A stretch of 64,000 nucleotides of DNA from Flavobacteriales bacterium (GTDB lineage: Bacteria; Bacteroidota; Bacteroidia; Flavobacteriales_F; PHOS-HE28). The stretch lies in contig JAEUSU010000008.1 in assembly GCA_016788635.1 (NCBI GenBank), forward strand, positions 372,001 to 436,000, written 5' to 3'. A program made the translations under genes and the position numbers. Each line of letters starts with the position of its first letter. Within the stretch, counting starts at the first letter, position 1. Below, piece after piece: positions 8,653-18,200 of this stretch. The notes below the pieces were generated by a model. That model ran no database searches, was not told the origin of the DNA, and was given only the letters and a program-made list of their open reading frames with translations.

Positions 8653-10869
8653 TCAGCGCTTCACGACCACGCGTTGGCTCATGCGCCGGGTGCCATCCTG
8701 TACCGAGACGTTGTATACCCCATCCGCCAGGGCGCGCAGGTCCAGCGTGCTTTGTCCGTGCGGTGTGTTCAATGGCTGTACCAGCACCTGGCGGCCGAGC
8801 GCATCGGTCACGATCGCTTGCGCTGTCAGCGTACCTTCCCAACGAAGCGTGAAAAGCCCATCACCCGGGTTCGGCCAAATGGCCAGTGCTCCTGGTGATG
8901 GCAGGTCGGTGACACCGGTATTGGTCAGGCAGAAGTTCCGGGTTTGTGAATCGGTGAATTGACCGTTGCTGGTGGCCAGATCGGTGCCGAACGCGTCCTC
9001 GATCAAGTAGCTGCCATTGCCGTAATCGCAACAGATCCCATCCCCATAGGAATCGAAGATGGTGAAGGTGTAGCACGCGTTGCCCAGGCACCAGTCGCTT
9101 GTAACCACGGTGCCACCCGCACCATCGCTATATGGACCTCCCGTAAAGAGTATGCCGCCACCATCCTGTGCAAGCTGCCAAGTGGTTTCGCTGCCATAGC
9201 CATCTAGTGTGATGCGCAAGGTGATGGTCTGTCCGGGAAAGGCCACATTGAAACTGCGCGTCTTCTGGTCGTTACCCGGGTTCAGGTCCGTGCCACCGTT
9301 GGGCGCGGTGCAGCGCACGGTAAGCATTTGCGACCCGTTGCCGGCAGTAATGGCTGGAAGGTTCACTGCAGCTGTGGCTCCGGTGGCAAGGCTTCCGGTC
9401 CAGGGCAGGCTTTGATCCGGGGCGCCATTCAGGTTGTACAGGAGGGTGAGTGAAGTGAGCGTGGTGCTGCCCAGGTTCTTGATGGTGACCTGCGGGTTGA
9501 TGACGTTCTCATTGCACAGGCTGGCCGGTACGTTCTGTATGGACTGCACGGACGCATCAAGCGCAAGTGGCACGCTTGCCGGATAGCCGTCCAGCGTATT
9601 CCCACAGTTGCCCAGCCAGGGTTCCAGGAAGGGGTAGGACACATTGAACTTGCCATAGTAGTCGCTGGTGATGCTGGTGCACGACGCTGATCCACCAAAG
9701 AGCTGACCGATGAGCCTGCCGTTCTGATCCCACAGACCACTGCCGCTGCTCGCGGGCTCCGTGGTGCCATCATCCCATGCCATGATCCGCCAGCATTGTG
9801 CGCCATTGAACGTGCCACTCACCGCCGCGTCGTTGTCGAAGGAGATCTTCTTCATGTCACCTGAAGGATGATGGATGGCGGTGGAGCTGGTGGGGGCGGT
9901 GCCGCTCTTGTCCCAACCCGTGAAGAATACGTTGTAGCCGGATGGGGGCGGCGTGTTGAGCTGCAGCAGGGCCACGTCGCTACCAGCGTTCTGCACCAGC
10001 AATGTGGAGCCGGACACGGTCTGGGTGGTGGGCGCGTTGGTGGTGGGGGTGCAGGTGGGGCTGTCCCAGTTGAAGCGGAACACCCATGTGCCCACATTGG
10101 AGCCTTGCGTACAGTGGCGTGCCGTCAGGAAATAGGGAATGCCATCCTCCGCGCAATTGTTGATCAGCTGTCCGGTACACATGCCCCCTCCACCGGCCAC
10201 GATCATGGCCACGCTCCGGATCTGGTCGCGCCAGTCATCGCCTTCGGGGCAGATCACGTTGTTGTTACAGGGGCCGCTGTCGCCAAATCCCTTGGCAAGT
10301 CCAAGCACATCGCGGTAGGCGTGGGTGACCTGACCGATCTGCAAGTGCCCTTCGCCGGCCCTGGCCGACGGCTCGAGGTATTCAACGGTCACCTTGTCAC
10401 CGGCCAGCAGGTCCACGCCCAACACGGTCAGTCCACCGGCGCTCTCCCCGGTGAACGCGCCGAGCCACTCGCCCGCTTCATTGTACACGAATACTTCACC
10501 ACCCTCAGGAACGATGAACGCATGGAACTCGAAGTTGATGCTGAAGGCACCGGGGCTGTGCAGCACGATGCGCCAGATCCGGTCGCCATTGGGAAGCAGG
10601 TCCCAACGGCCGCTGTTCCCTGTGTTCAGGTCCACCGCATGGTTGAAGCCGAAGCGCCAGGGACCTTTGATCCCGGCTGTCAGGTTCGCTGCGTCCTCCG
10701 CCATCAGTGCATCCACGTTCACGGCAGGCATTTTGGCCACGGGAGGAGCAGGCAAAGCCAGGTTCTCCTTCTGCAGGCCATGGGGTTTGCCACCGAAGGC
10801 GATCTGCGCTTGAATGGGCAACGCAAGCACCAAGGCGCTCAGCGTAAGAGAATGGAAAGGACGCAACAT
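8653..10869 (-). CDS. Secreted lysyl-endopeptidase-like serine protease, T9SS type A cargo
   Basis: 738 residues with a signal peptide ending near residue 21. A prodomain-like beta region (about 60-190) precedes a trypsin-fold domain with predicted triad His252 (TARHC), Asp298 (SDVALL) and Ser375 (SSGSG). The pattern TEPASSGSGLWDQNGRLIGQ matches the Achromobacter protease I / Lys-C group, although the residue after SGS is Gly where Lys-C has Pro. A CARDB-like domain (about 460-540) and another beta domain follow. The last 75 residues (IWPNPGDGLFTLRW ... LADGVYNVSV) form the T9SS sorting domain. It is probably a surface or released protease; specificity for lysine is inferred. A possible -7 box lies at 10912-10920. 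Confidence 0.85.
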   Translation of the reverse strand: MLRPFHSLTLSALVLALPIQAQIAFGGKPHGLQKENLALPAPPVAKMPAVNVDALMAEDAANLTAGIKGPWRFGFNHAVDLNTGNSGRWDLLPNGDRIWRIVLHSPGAFSINFEFHAFIVPEGGEVFVYNEAGEWLGAFTGESAGGLTVLGVDLLAGDKVTVEYLEPSARAGEGHLQIGQVTHAYRDVLGLAKGFGDSGPCNNNVICPEGDDWRDQIRSVAMIVAGGGGMCTGQLINNCAEDGIPYFLTARHCTQGSNVGTWVFRFNWDSPTCTPTTNAPTTQTVSGSTLLVQNAGSDVALLQLNTPPPSGYNVFFTGWDKSGTAPTSSTAIHHPSGDMKKISFDNDAAVSGTFNGAQCWRIMAWDDGTTEPASSGSGLWDQNGRLIGQLFGGSASCTSITSDYYGKFNVSYPFLEPWLGNCGNTLDGYPASVPLALDASVQSIQNVPASLCNENVINPQVTIKNLGSTTLTSLTLLYNLNGAPDQSLPWTGSLATGATAAVNLPAITAGNGSQMLTVRCTAPNGGTDLNPGNDQKTRSFNVAFPGQTITLRITLDGYGSETTWQLAQDGGGILFTGGPYSDGAGGTVVTSDWCLGNACYTFTIFDSYGDGICCDYGNGSYLIEDAFGTDLATSNGQFTDSQTRNFCLTNTGVTDLPSPGALAIWPNPGDGLFTLRWEGTLTAQAIVTDALGRQVLVQPLNTPHGQSTLDLRALADGVYNVSVQDGTRRMSQRVVVKR

Positions 10870-10911
10870 GGTATGGTGGAGCAGTTCAGGACGAAGCGTT
10901 CAAAAGCGGAC

Positions 10912-10920
10912 CGAAAGTTA
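10912..10920 (-). promoter_or_regulatory. Putative -7 box TAACTTTCG upstream of the protease gene
   Basis: Read on the minus strand, TAACTTTCG lies 42 nt before the protease ATG (10869). It resembles TAnnTTTG; no clear -33 box is seen. Confidence 0.25.
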
Positions 10921-10983
10921 CCGCCGACCCATGGGAGGACGCGCATGAAGCCCCGCTGGTGGCTTGGAATGCTGTTTATCCAG

Positions 10984-11400
10984 TCACCCGATGAATCCGG
11001 CCTTGCGGTGGGAACCGTCGCAATAGGGCTTGTTCGCGGAAGAACCGCAGCGGCAAAGGGCGCATGATCCTTCGCGTGTCTCCACCCGTCCATCCGCGTG
11101 CTGCACCACGACCGTGCCCTTCACCAGCAGCGGTCCGTTGGCGCTCAGTTCCACGCGCACAAGGTCAGGTTGCGCTTCCGGCGTGGGGCCATTCGGCCTG
11201 ATGCTGAGGGCACCACTGGGGCATTGGGCCACTTGGGCCACAATAGCTTCCGTGCTGGCCCCTTCCGGCCTTATCCATGGCCGCTCACCCGGCTTGAATA
11301 CACCGGGAAGGCCCGTCCAGCATCGTTTGCTGTGGCTGCATAGCTCCTTCTTCCAAACAATGGTGACCTCTCCATTGGTGTAGGTGTGCTCCTTGCTCAT
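10984..11400 (-). CDS. Fer4_19 plus CDGSH iron-sulfur protein
   Basis: 138 residues, two small metal-binding domains. The N-terminal part (about 1-70: [21 protein letters not shown] ... VAQCPSGAL) looks like the divergent 4Fe-4S mono-cluster domain Fer4_19. The C-terminal part has the complete CDGSH ligand motif [16 protein letters not shown], which in this family binds a 2Fe-2S cluster through three Cys and one His. It is probably a cytoplasmic redox or iron-sulfur stress protein. Its start overlaps the stop of the osmC-type gene by 4 nt, so the two are translationally coupled and probably act together in peroxide or electrophile defence (inference). Confidence 0.88.
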   Translation of the reverse strand: MSKEHTYTNGEVTIVWKKELCSHSKRCWTGLPGVFKPGERPWIRPEGASTEAIVAQVAQCPSGALSIRPNGPTPEAQPDLVRVELSANGPLLVKGTVVVQHADGRVETREGSCALCRCGSSANKPYCDGSHRKAGFIG

Positions 11401-11813
11401 GGATGTAAAGCGGATGTGATCTGGATCGGGTTCTCCAAGGTACGGTGCACGGGGCAGGCCTTGCCGATCTGGAGCAATCGGTCGCGTTGCTCATCCGTCA
11501 GCTCACCACTGAAGCCGATCGCCAGGTCTATACGGGAGACGATCACAGCCCCATTCTGCTTCCGCTCCAACCGGGCTTCCACCGTGATCCTGCCCACATT
11601 CCATTCTTTACGGTCCGCATACATGCGCAGGGTGATGGCCGTGCAGGAGGCCAGGGCGCTGAGCAGAAGCTCATGCGGACGGAAGCCTTTGTCCTGGCCA
11701 CCATGATCGGCGGGCTCATCCGCGACCAGGTCCAATCCGCGGGTGGTGAGCCGGGTGGTATAGGGCGCACCTTCCAAAGTGGCCGAAACGCTGCGATGAC
11801 TGGTTTGCTCCAT
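11397..11813 (-). CDS. OsmC family peroxiredoxin-like protein
   Basis: 138 residues, typical for the family. The two reactive cysteines lie in ALASCTAIT and KACPVHRTL, as in OsmC/Ohr enzymes that reduce hydroperoxides with thiols. The preceding [12 protein letters not shown] segment is highly typical. No export signal, so cytoplasmic. The gene overlaps the Fer4_19/CDGSH gene downstream by 4 nt and follows the methyltransferase-like gene by 24 nt. OsmC and Ohr cannot be told apart with certainty here. Confidence 0.9.
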   Translation of the reverse strand: MEQTSHRSVSATLEGAPYTTRLTTRGLDLVADEPADHGGQDKGFRPHELLLSALASCTAITLRMYADRKEWNVGRITVEARLERKQNGAVIVSRIDLAIGFSGELTDEQRDRLLQIGKACPVHRTLENPIQITSALHP

Positions 11814-11837
11814 GTGACCAAGTTGGCGAATGTTTGT

Positions 11838-12398
11838 TCAGAAACGAGGCCAAAGCGCGGGTACTTCGTGCTGGTAGTTGCGATAGGCCTCCCCGAACTG
11901 CTGAACAAGCCTCGATTCCTCGTGCCGGATACCGAACGGCAGGTACAATAAGGTGATCAGGCAGACCAAGGCCGTAGGCAGGGTGGGACAGAGAAGGCAC
12001 CATCCCAATGCCATGGAGATCACACCGGTGTAGATGGGATGCCGCACCCACCGATAGGGTCCGTTGCGAAGCAGTCCGGTAACCCGGTCGGGTCGAAGAC
12101 CGATGAACGACCACAGCCCGGTCTGCCGAAGTGCGACACTAATGAGCGCAGTTCCAGACCACACCAGCAACCAGCCAAGGATGGTGGGCAATGGGGTTGA
12201 GGGGAAGGCACGGAGGGCTGGAACATGCGTGTACCGGAATGCCACCAGGACGACCAGCGCCAGGGAGCTCAGGCTGTAGAAGAGCCTGTACCAGCGCGCG
12301 ATCACCGGAGAATGGCCGACCCACCCCTTGATGCGCTCCATGGCCAGCACGCTATGCAGCCCATAGAACAGCAGGGTGGAAAGAGCGAGCCTCACCAT
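11838..12398 (-). CDS. Isoprenylcysteine carboxyl methyltransferase-like membrane protein
   Basis: 186 residues with about five hydrophobic segments. The C-terminal half has the family signature GPYRWVRHPIYTG followed by a hydrophobic stretch and RHEESRLVQQFGEAYRNYQ, as in ICMT/phospholipid-methyltransferase/NnrU-type proteins. The E(E)xxL..F...Y..Y segment is part of the SAM-binding site in homologues. The substrate in bacteria is generally unknown. The gene is first in a minus-strand group with the OsmC and Fer4_19/CDGSH genes. The upstream terminator at 12411-12437 separates it from the LolA-like gene. Confidence 0.8.
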   Translation of the reverse strand: MVRLALSTLLFYGLHSVLAMERIKGWVGHSPVIARWYRLFYSLSSLALVVLVAFRYTHVPALRAFPSTPLPTILGWLLVWSGTALISVALRQTGLWSFIGLRPDRVTGLLRNGPYRWVRHPIYTGVISMALGWCLLCPTLPTALVCLITLLYLPFGIRHEESRLVQQFGEAYRNYQHEVPALWPRF

Positions 12399-12410
12399 GG
12401 TGGGACTACA

Positions 12411-12437
12411 AAGAAAAGGCCGCCCTGGCAGGCGGCC
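12411..12437 (-). terminator. Rho-independent terminator of the LolA-like gene
   Basis: On the minus strand a perfect 7-bp stem GGCCGCC/GGCGGCC with a 6-nt loop is followed by TTTTCTT. It lies 25 nt after the stop of the LolA-like gene and just before the next gene. Confidence 0.8.
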
Positions 12438-12461
12438 CTTCCCAATGAGTGTTAGATGGTG

Positions 12462-13106
12462 TCAGCGCATGTCGTTCACTTCCACGCCCGGGAACTTTGT
12501 CTTGTCGAAGATGAACAAGGCATCGGCCAATTCCGGGTTGGCGGTGAAGCTCTTCACGGTGTAGGTGGCGATGTTCCCATCCTTGTACAGCACCTGAATG
12601 CTGCGCGGTTCGTTCTTCGCCTTGTCCACGGTAAGGATGATGGTGTGGTAGGGCTTCTTGCCTGCTTCCAGGGGGAAGAGCTTCACCACCTGCACCACCA
12701 CACCTCCTTCGGTCTTCTCTTCCACCAGCTGGCTCTTGAAGCCTTTCTCATACACGGTGAAGATCTTGCTCGGGTCAAGGTCCTGGTCCATCTCCGCCGG
12801 ATCGGTGATGGTGACCTCGTTGCTCTTCTTGCTGTACGTCCACATGGCCTTGCCATCGTTGATGATGGTGTGGTCGTCCATCTGCAGCCGGAAGCGTTTG
12901 CCCTTCACCTTCACGGTGCCCACCTGCTGCACGTCCAATTTGTCCTTGGTGCTTTGCAGCCTGCTGCTGAACGCAGCCTCGAAACTGGTGTAGCCCTTGC
13001 TCTTCTCGATCAGCCGATCGATGATGGCGCGGCTCTTGGGGTCATCCTGCGCGGCCGCACGGGTGAACAGCAGGCCGAAGAGCAGGCAGGTAATGATGGT
13101 CCTCAT
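12462..13106 (-). CDS. LolA-like outer-membrane lipoprotein carrier protein
   Basis: 214 residues from ATG 13106; an upstream TTG at 13115 is in frame but places residues before an otherwise clean signal peptide (cleavage after ARAAA-type end near residue 19). The mature part resembles LolA: SFEAAFSSRLQST, GTVKVKGKRFRLQMDDHTIINDG, MWTYSKKSNEVTI. LolA carries lipoproteins across the periplasm from LolCDE to the outer membrane. Bacteroidota often have several LolA-like proteins, so this need not be the main one. A TACCTTTG box lies only 6 nt before the ATG, hinting at a leaderless mRNA. A clear terminator follows. Confidence 0.85.
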   Translation of the reverse strand: MRTIITCLLFGLLFTRAAAQDDPKSRAIIDRLIEKSKGYTSFEAAFSSRLQSTKDKLDVQQVGTVKVKGKRFRLQMDDHTIINDGKAMWTYSKKSNEVTITDPAEMDQDLDPSKIFTVYEKGFKSQLVEEKTEGGVVVQVVKLFPLEAGKKPYHTIILTVDKAKNEPRSIQVLYKDGNIATYTVKSFTANPELADALFIFDKTKFPGVEVNDMR

Positions 13107-13112
13107 GGAGAT

Positions 13113-13120
13113 CAAAGGTA
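13113..13120 (-). promoter_or_regulatory. Exact TAnnTTTG -7 box next to the LolA-like start codon
   Basis: Minus-strand TACCTTTG is an exact match to the Bacteroidota -7 consensus and ends 6 nt before the ATG at 13106. If functional, transcription would start at or within a few bases of the ATG. Confidence 0.4.
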
Positions 13121-13152
13121 ACGGCGACCCTTGGCAACAGGCATGCCAGAGA

Positions 13153-13653
13153 TCATGCGGCCACGCGTGCCACGGCTTTGGCGCGCTTCTTCACCACCGG
13201 TTTGTAGGTGAGCAGGCTGCCCTTGCACTTGGGCGCGCCGCAACGGCAGGCCCAGAGACGTCGCTCCTCGCGGGTTATCGGCTCGTCCACCACAATGCCA
13301 TAGTCGTAGGTGATCTCCTCGCCGGGGGAGATGTTGCGAAGGGCCTCCACCACCACGCGGTCCTTCCGCGGGTCGCCCCCTTCATCCTCGATCACATAGG
13401 CCTTGCAATTGGGAGCGCAGCTGTGGTTGATCCACTTGGCCACGTTGCCCCGTACGTTGGCATCGATCACATACTGGTCGTTGAGGCTGAAGAGGAAGGT
13501 GTGTCCTGAATCCAGACCGCCGTACTCCTCATCTGCTTCCTCATGCGTCATCAATCGGCCTCTGTACTCCACCACCTCTTCGGACTTCTTGATGGGCGCT
13601 GTGGTGAATACACCGTTGCCATGGATCTTGGAACGCTTGCGGACGATCTTCAT
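13153..13653 (-). CDS. SET-domain protein (putative lysine methyltransferase)
   Basis: 166 residues from ATG 13653; a longer frame begins at 13737 but its first 28 residues are not family-like and overlap the next gene. The SET core is complete: RSKIHGNGVF, the pseudoknot motif NHSCAPNC, and GEEITYDYG. It is followed by a post-SET-like zinc cluster CRCGAPKCKG. The C-terminus is very basic (KKRAKAVARVAA). In eukaryotes SET enzymes methylate histones. Bacterial members are scattered and their targets are mostly unknown; ribosomal or DNA-associated proteins are possible. A TACTTTCG box lies 22 nt upstream. Confidence 0.85.
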   Translation of the reverse strand: MKIVRKRSKIHGNGVFTTAPIKKSEEVVEYRGRLMTHEEADEEYGGLDSGHTFLFSLNDQYVIDANVRGNVAKWINHSCAPNCKAYVIEDEGGDPRKDRVVVEALRNISPGEEITYDYGIVVDEPITREERRLWACRCGAPKCKGSLLTYKPVVKKRAKAVARVAA

Positions 13654-13675
13654 GATGGGTTGATCTGACGGGCCG

Positions 13676-13683
13676 CGAAAGTA
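13676..13683 (-). promoter_or_regulatory. Putative -7 box TACTTTCG upstream of the SET gene
   Basis: Minus-strand TACTTTCG ends 22 nt before the ATG at 13653. A TTTC element lies 16 nt further upstream, near the expected -33 position. Confidence 0.35.
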
Positions 13684-13696
13684 CGCGCTCGCGCGA

Positions 13697-15124
13697 TCAG
13701 AAATAGAGCCGCACCACGAACACCGCAGTGACCACACACACCAGATCGGCCAGGAGCATGATGCCCAATGTGTAGCGGCTGTCCTTCACGTTCACCGCTC
13801 CAAAGTACAGGGCCACCACATAGAAGGTGGTCTCGGCCGCGCCCTGGAACAGGCAGCTCAATTGACCGGTGATGCTGTCCGGTCCGTAGGTCTTCATGGC
13901 GTCCAGCATGAAGCCGCGCGAGCCACCCGCACTGAACGGACGCATGAGCGCCACCGGGATGGCATCGATCACCTCCTTGCTCACACCCACCTGGGCCAGA
14001 AGGAAGGAGAGGCCATCCATGACAATGCCCATGAGCCCGCTGTTGCGGAAGATGCTGAGCGCGGCCAGCATGGCCAGCATGTAGGGCAGCACGCGCAGAC
14101 CTGTGGTGAAGCCGTCCTTAGCGCCATGCACGAAGCTGTCGAACAGATTGGTCCCCTTCTCGCGGAAGTAGCGCTCCACGAGGAAGGCATAGCCCACGAT
14201 GAGCGCGATGATGGTGAGCAGCATGCCGTTGCTCAGGTTGTCCGTGAAATGAAACTTAGCGACACCGGCCAGCCCGCCGATGTAGGCCATGAGGCCACCG
14301 ATGACCACGCTGATGCCCAGGACCGTGGCCATCACCGGCAGGTTGAACAGGTTGATGCGCTGCCGTGCGGCCACCATGAACAAGGCTGCCAGCGTGCCCA
14401 CGAAGGAGGTGATGATCGTGGGGATCATGATGTCCGCCGGGTTGGCCGCGCCCTGTGCGGCCCGATAGCCTATGATGCTGGTGGGCAGCAGGGTGAGCCC
14501 GGCGGCGTGCAGGCATAGGAACATGATCTGGGCATCGGTGGCGCGGTCCTTCTGCGGGTTGTCCTCCTGCATGCTCTCCATGGCCTTCAACCCGAAGGGT
14601 GTGGCGGCACTGTCCAGGCCGAGAAAATTGGCAGCGAAGTTCAGTGTCATGAAACCGTACGCGGGGTGATCCTTGCGCAGGCTGGGAAAGACGCGGTGGA
14701 AGACGGGGGAGAGGAAGCGGGCCACCTTTTCCATGGCACGCGAATCGATCAGCAGGTTCAATAGGCCGCAGAAGAAGGTGAGGTAACCGATCAAGGGCAG
14801 CCACAGGTCAGTGATGGTGACCCGGCAGGTGGTCAGCAGGCCATCAGCGGGTTGGCGGCCCTGGTAGTATTTCACCACGCCCGTTCCGTTCAGCACGATG
14901 GTGGTGTCGCCGCGCTGCACGCCGGTCATGCCGGCCACGCGCAGGTCCTGCAGCAATGGCGTGCCGCTCAGGCTGCTGCTGTCCTGTTCGGCCACCACCA
15001 GCGGCTCGCCTTGTTTCCCATTCACCAAACTGCCTAACGTGTACTGCCTGCCGATGGCCAGCATGACAAGCACATAGGCTATGGAAAGCAGCAGAATAAA
15101 GGTCCAGAAACGACTGAGGGCCAT
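13697..15124 (-). CDS. SpmA-SpmB fusion, nucleoside-recognition (Gate) domain membrane protein
   Basis: 475 residues from ATG 15124; an in-frame ATG at 15154 would add 10 polar residues before the first helix. There are about ten membrane segments. Two Gate domains follow each other: an SpmA-like half with MTLNFAANFLGLDSAATPFGLKAM and an SpmB-like half with LRVLPYMLAMLAALSIFRNSGLM and ALMRPFSAGGSRG. In Bacillus the two are separate spore-maturation proteins; fused forms are widespread in non-spore-forming Bacteroidota, where the transported molecule is unknown. It stands between the SET gene and the divergent propeller gene. Confidence 0.88.
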   Translation of the reverse strand: MALSRFWTFILLLSIAYVLVMLAIGRQYTLGSLVNGKQGEPLVVAEQDSSSLSGTPLLQDLRVAGMTGVQRGDTTIVLNGTGVVKYYQGRQPADGLLTTCRVTITDLWLPLIGYLTFFCGLLNLLIDSRAMEKVARFLSPVFHRVFPSLRKDHPAYGFMTLNFAANFLGLDSAATPFGLKAMESMQEDNPQKDRATDAQIMFLCLHAAGLTLLPTSIIGYRAAQGAANPADIMIPTIITSFVGTLAALFMVAARQRINLFNLPVMATVLGISVVIGGLMAYIGGLAGVAKFHFTDNLSNGMLLTIIALIVGYAFLVERYFREKGTNLFDSFVHGAKDGFTTGLRVLPYMLAMLAALSIFRNSGLMGIVMDGLSFLLAQVGVSKEVIDAIPVALMRPFSAGGSRGFMLDAMKTYGPDSITGQLSCLFQGAAETTFYVVALYFGAVNVKDSRYTLGIMLLADLVCVVTAVFVVRLYF

Positions 15125-15129
15125 GGAAA

Positions 15130-15136
15130 CAAAGTA
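15130..15136 (-). promoter_or_regulatory. TACTTTG -7-like box 5 nt before the SpmAB start
   Basis: Minus-strand TACTTTG lies 5 nt before ATG 15124, with TTG 15 nt further upstream. Spacing resembles that at the LolA-like gene and would give a leaderless mRNA. Confidence 0.3.
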
Positions 15137-15272
15137 CAGGCGTGCATGCGACAACGTGGCCGCTCATGGCGCATGCTATGTGAACAGTGCGCTGTGTGTT
15201 CAAGCGGTCGTGATCCCCAGCGTGGCCACAGCTTGGCCCATTGGATCCACCTGCCCGCCATGCCCGGGTGGC

Positions 15273-15280
15273 GATATTTG
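15273..15280 (+). promoter_or_regulatory. Putative -7 box GATATTTG upstream of the propeller gene
   Basis: GATATTTG matches TAnnTTTG except the first two bases and ends 19 nt before ATG 15300. Confidence 0.25.
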
Positions 15281-15299
15281 CGCCCCCGACCCTCGCCCC

Positions 15300-18200
15300 A
15301 TGCGCATTCTTTCATCGCTTGCTCTCCTTCTTATGGTTCACGCTTCACAGGCACAAACTCACCTGAAGCCGCTACGCACCAATGAGGCGCCTCCGTCCTG
15401 GTTCGACCTGATGGTGGGTGAGGACCCTGACGTACCCGTTGTGGTGGCCGCCTACGAGGAGTGGTGCCGCACACATCCGTCCCAGAAGACGGTGTACACA
15501 CAATACTTCAAGCGGTGGATCACCAGTGTGCAGAACAAGTTGGGGACGGATGGACGCCTGGAGCAGTGGACCGCTGCGGAACGGGAGCAACGCACTCTGG
15601 AAGTCATGGCGCGCAGGCAGGAGCGGGGTGGCGGTGGATGGACCTACGCCGGTCCGGAGATCCATTACCGCGCCGACGGATCCTTGCAGCGTGAAGCGGA
15701 CCACGCCAATGTGTACTGCCACGACCGCAGTGCCACCGATCCTAACATCCTGTTCGCGGGCACCGAGAGCGGTGGCCTGTACAAGAGCGTAGACCAGGGG
15801 CAGACCTGGAGCCATGTATCCAGCCAGCTCATCGTAGGAGCGGTGAGCGCCGTGCGTATCCACCCGGCCGATCCGGACATCGTGCTCATGAGCGCGGAGA
15901 ACGAGTTGTGGCGGTCCATTGATGGCGGTGCGAACTGGGCCGTGATCGGGCAGCCATCCTTCGTTTCATTGAACATAAGCGCGTGGGAATTCGCCTTCCA
16001 TCCCCTTGACCCCCAGATCATCCTCGCGGCCTGCAATCTGGGCATGTTCCGTAGTACCGACGGCGGCGACAACTGGACCGAGGTGCTGCCCAACGAGTGC
16101 ATGTCCATCGTGCACAAGCCCTTCGAGCCCGACGTGTGGTACACGCTGCACTTCGAGCCCACGCTCAACCTCTGCAAGTTCCAGCGCAGCCTCGATCAGG
16201 GTGCCACTTGGACCATGTATGATCAGGGCTGGTTCTCCCCACCCACCGGTGAACAGGGCCTGTACGCCATTGAGGGGGGAAGGCTCGCCGTAAGCGAAGC
16301 AGATCCCGAGCGCATCTACGCCTTGCTTGTAGGCTACCAGCAGACCGGCGCCAGCATCACCACCAACGGCTATGTGGGTGTATGGCGCAGCAACGACGGT
16401 GGCCTTAACTGGTACCATCCGCATGGGGTGGTGGGCGCGCCTTACAACACCAGTCATCCAAACCTGATGAACTTCCAGGGTGACGACGGCACGTACACGC
16501 AGATCCACTATAACACCACCATCTGCGCCAGCCAGTTGGATGCGGACAAGGTGCTGATCGGCGGCCTGAACCTCTGGCAGAGCAACAACGGATGCTTGAG
16601 CTACACCGCGAAGGCCGGATACGTGGGTACTGTGCAAGGCATCCATGTGGACATGCAGGAACTCCGCATCTACCGCACCGGCCCCGCCACGGAAGAGGTG
16701 TGGCTGAGCAACGATGGGGGCATCCACCGCAGCACCACCTTCATGGACACGCACGATATCCTGTGCAAGGGTATCCGCGCCGTGAACCTCTGGGGCTACG
16801 ATCAAGGCTGGAACGAGGACATCATGGTGGGCGGCCGCTACCACAACGGCAACATGGCCTACTACGAAGGCTATCCTGCCGGTGAGTTCCTGGCGTTGGG
16901 CGGCGCCGAATCGCCCACGGGTTATGTGAACTTCAGTAACGAGCGCAAGGTGTACCACAGCGACATCGGCGGGCGCGTACTGCCCACCACGCTCAGCGGT
17001 ACGCCGCAGTCCTTCGGCGTGGGGCTCTGGCCCAACGAGAGCTACTTCGTGAACAACAGCTCACGCATCGCCTTCGATCAGCAGTACTACAACGTGGCCT
17101 ACATGGGGCGCGACAACAAGCTGTACCGGAGCGAGAACGGCGGCGGCAGCTGGAGCATGCTGCACACTTTCGGTACCAACGTGAGCCACCGTGTGCTCTG
17201 GTTCGAGCAGAGTTATGCCGATCCCCAGGTGATGGTGGTGCAGCAGGTGCAGGGCAGCGTGAGCCGCTTGTGGCGCACTGCGGACGGTGGTGCCACCTGG
17301 ACCATGCTCACCCTGCCCTTGAGCCAACGCGAGATCTACTTCTCCTTAGGGGGCGAGGACCCGCAAACCCTGTGGCTCGGCTTCACCAACGGCAGCAACG
17401 GCAACAAGATCTACAAGAGCACCGACGGCGGTGCCTCATGGTCCAACCTCACCACCGCTGCGCTGAACAACGAACGCATCTGGGGGGTGGCCGCACAATT
17501 CAGAACCGATGGCGGCGTGTACCTGGCCATGCGCAACGGCGGGGTCTATTACCGCAACAACAGCATGCCGGACTGGGATGCCTGGGGCAATGGCCTTCCC
17601 GTTTCCACGGAACCCATCCGCATTGCACCTTTCTACAAGGGCGAAAAGGTGCGCCTGGCCACCTGGAACCTGGGCGTGTGGGAGCGTGGGCTCTATGAAC
17701 CCAGTGCGATCAAGGCGGAATTCGCGGCCGCCTTCGGGCTCTTCTTCTGCCCCGGCGACACCGTGCGTTTCGTGGACCACAGCGTGGCCGGGCCGACCGC
17801 CACACATGAATGGAGCTTTCCCGGCGGCACTCCGAGCACCAGCACCGATCCATATCCCGCCGTGGTATACAGTGCACCGGGATCCTATGACATCACGCTC
17901 ACCATTACCCAGGGGGGCCTGACCAGCACCGTGACCAAGACCGCCTTCATCAGCGACACGCCAGGTGGATTGCCACCAGTGGTCGAAGGATTCGAGAGCG
18001 GCGGTTTCCCAGAGGGGTGGACCTTCCGTTCGGCGGCTGGCACCACCAGTGCATGGGCCATCACCAACACCGCCGGTGGCTTCGGTCAGAGCGCCAATAG
18101 CATGTGGTTCAACAACTACGACATCGACATCCAGGGTGGGCGCGAGGACGTGTGGCTGAAGAAGACCAGCTTCACGGGAGTCACCAACGGCTATGTGGCC

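Noticed and set aside
9868..11067. 399-codon open frame on the + strand opposite the protease gene
   Set aside because: Composition is typical of antisense frames in GC-rich coding DNA, with no domain or signal peptide; the minus-strand protease is well supported.
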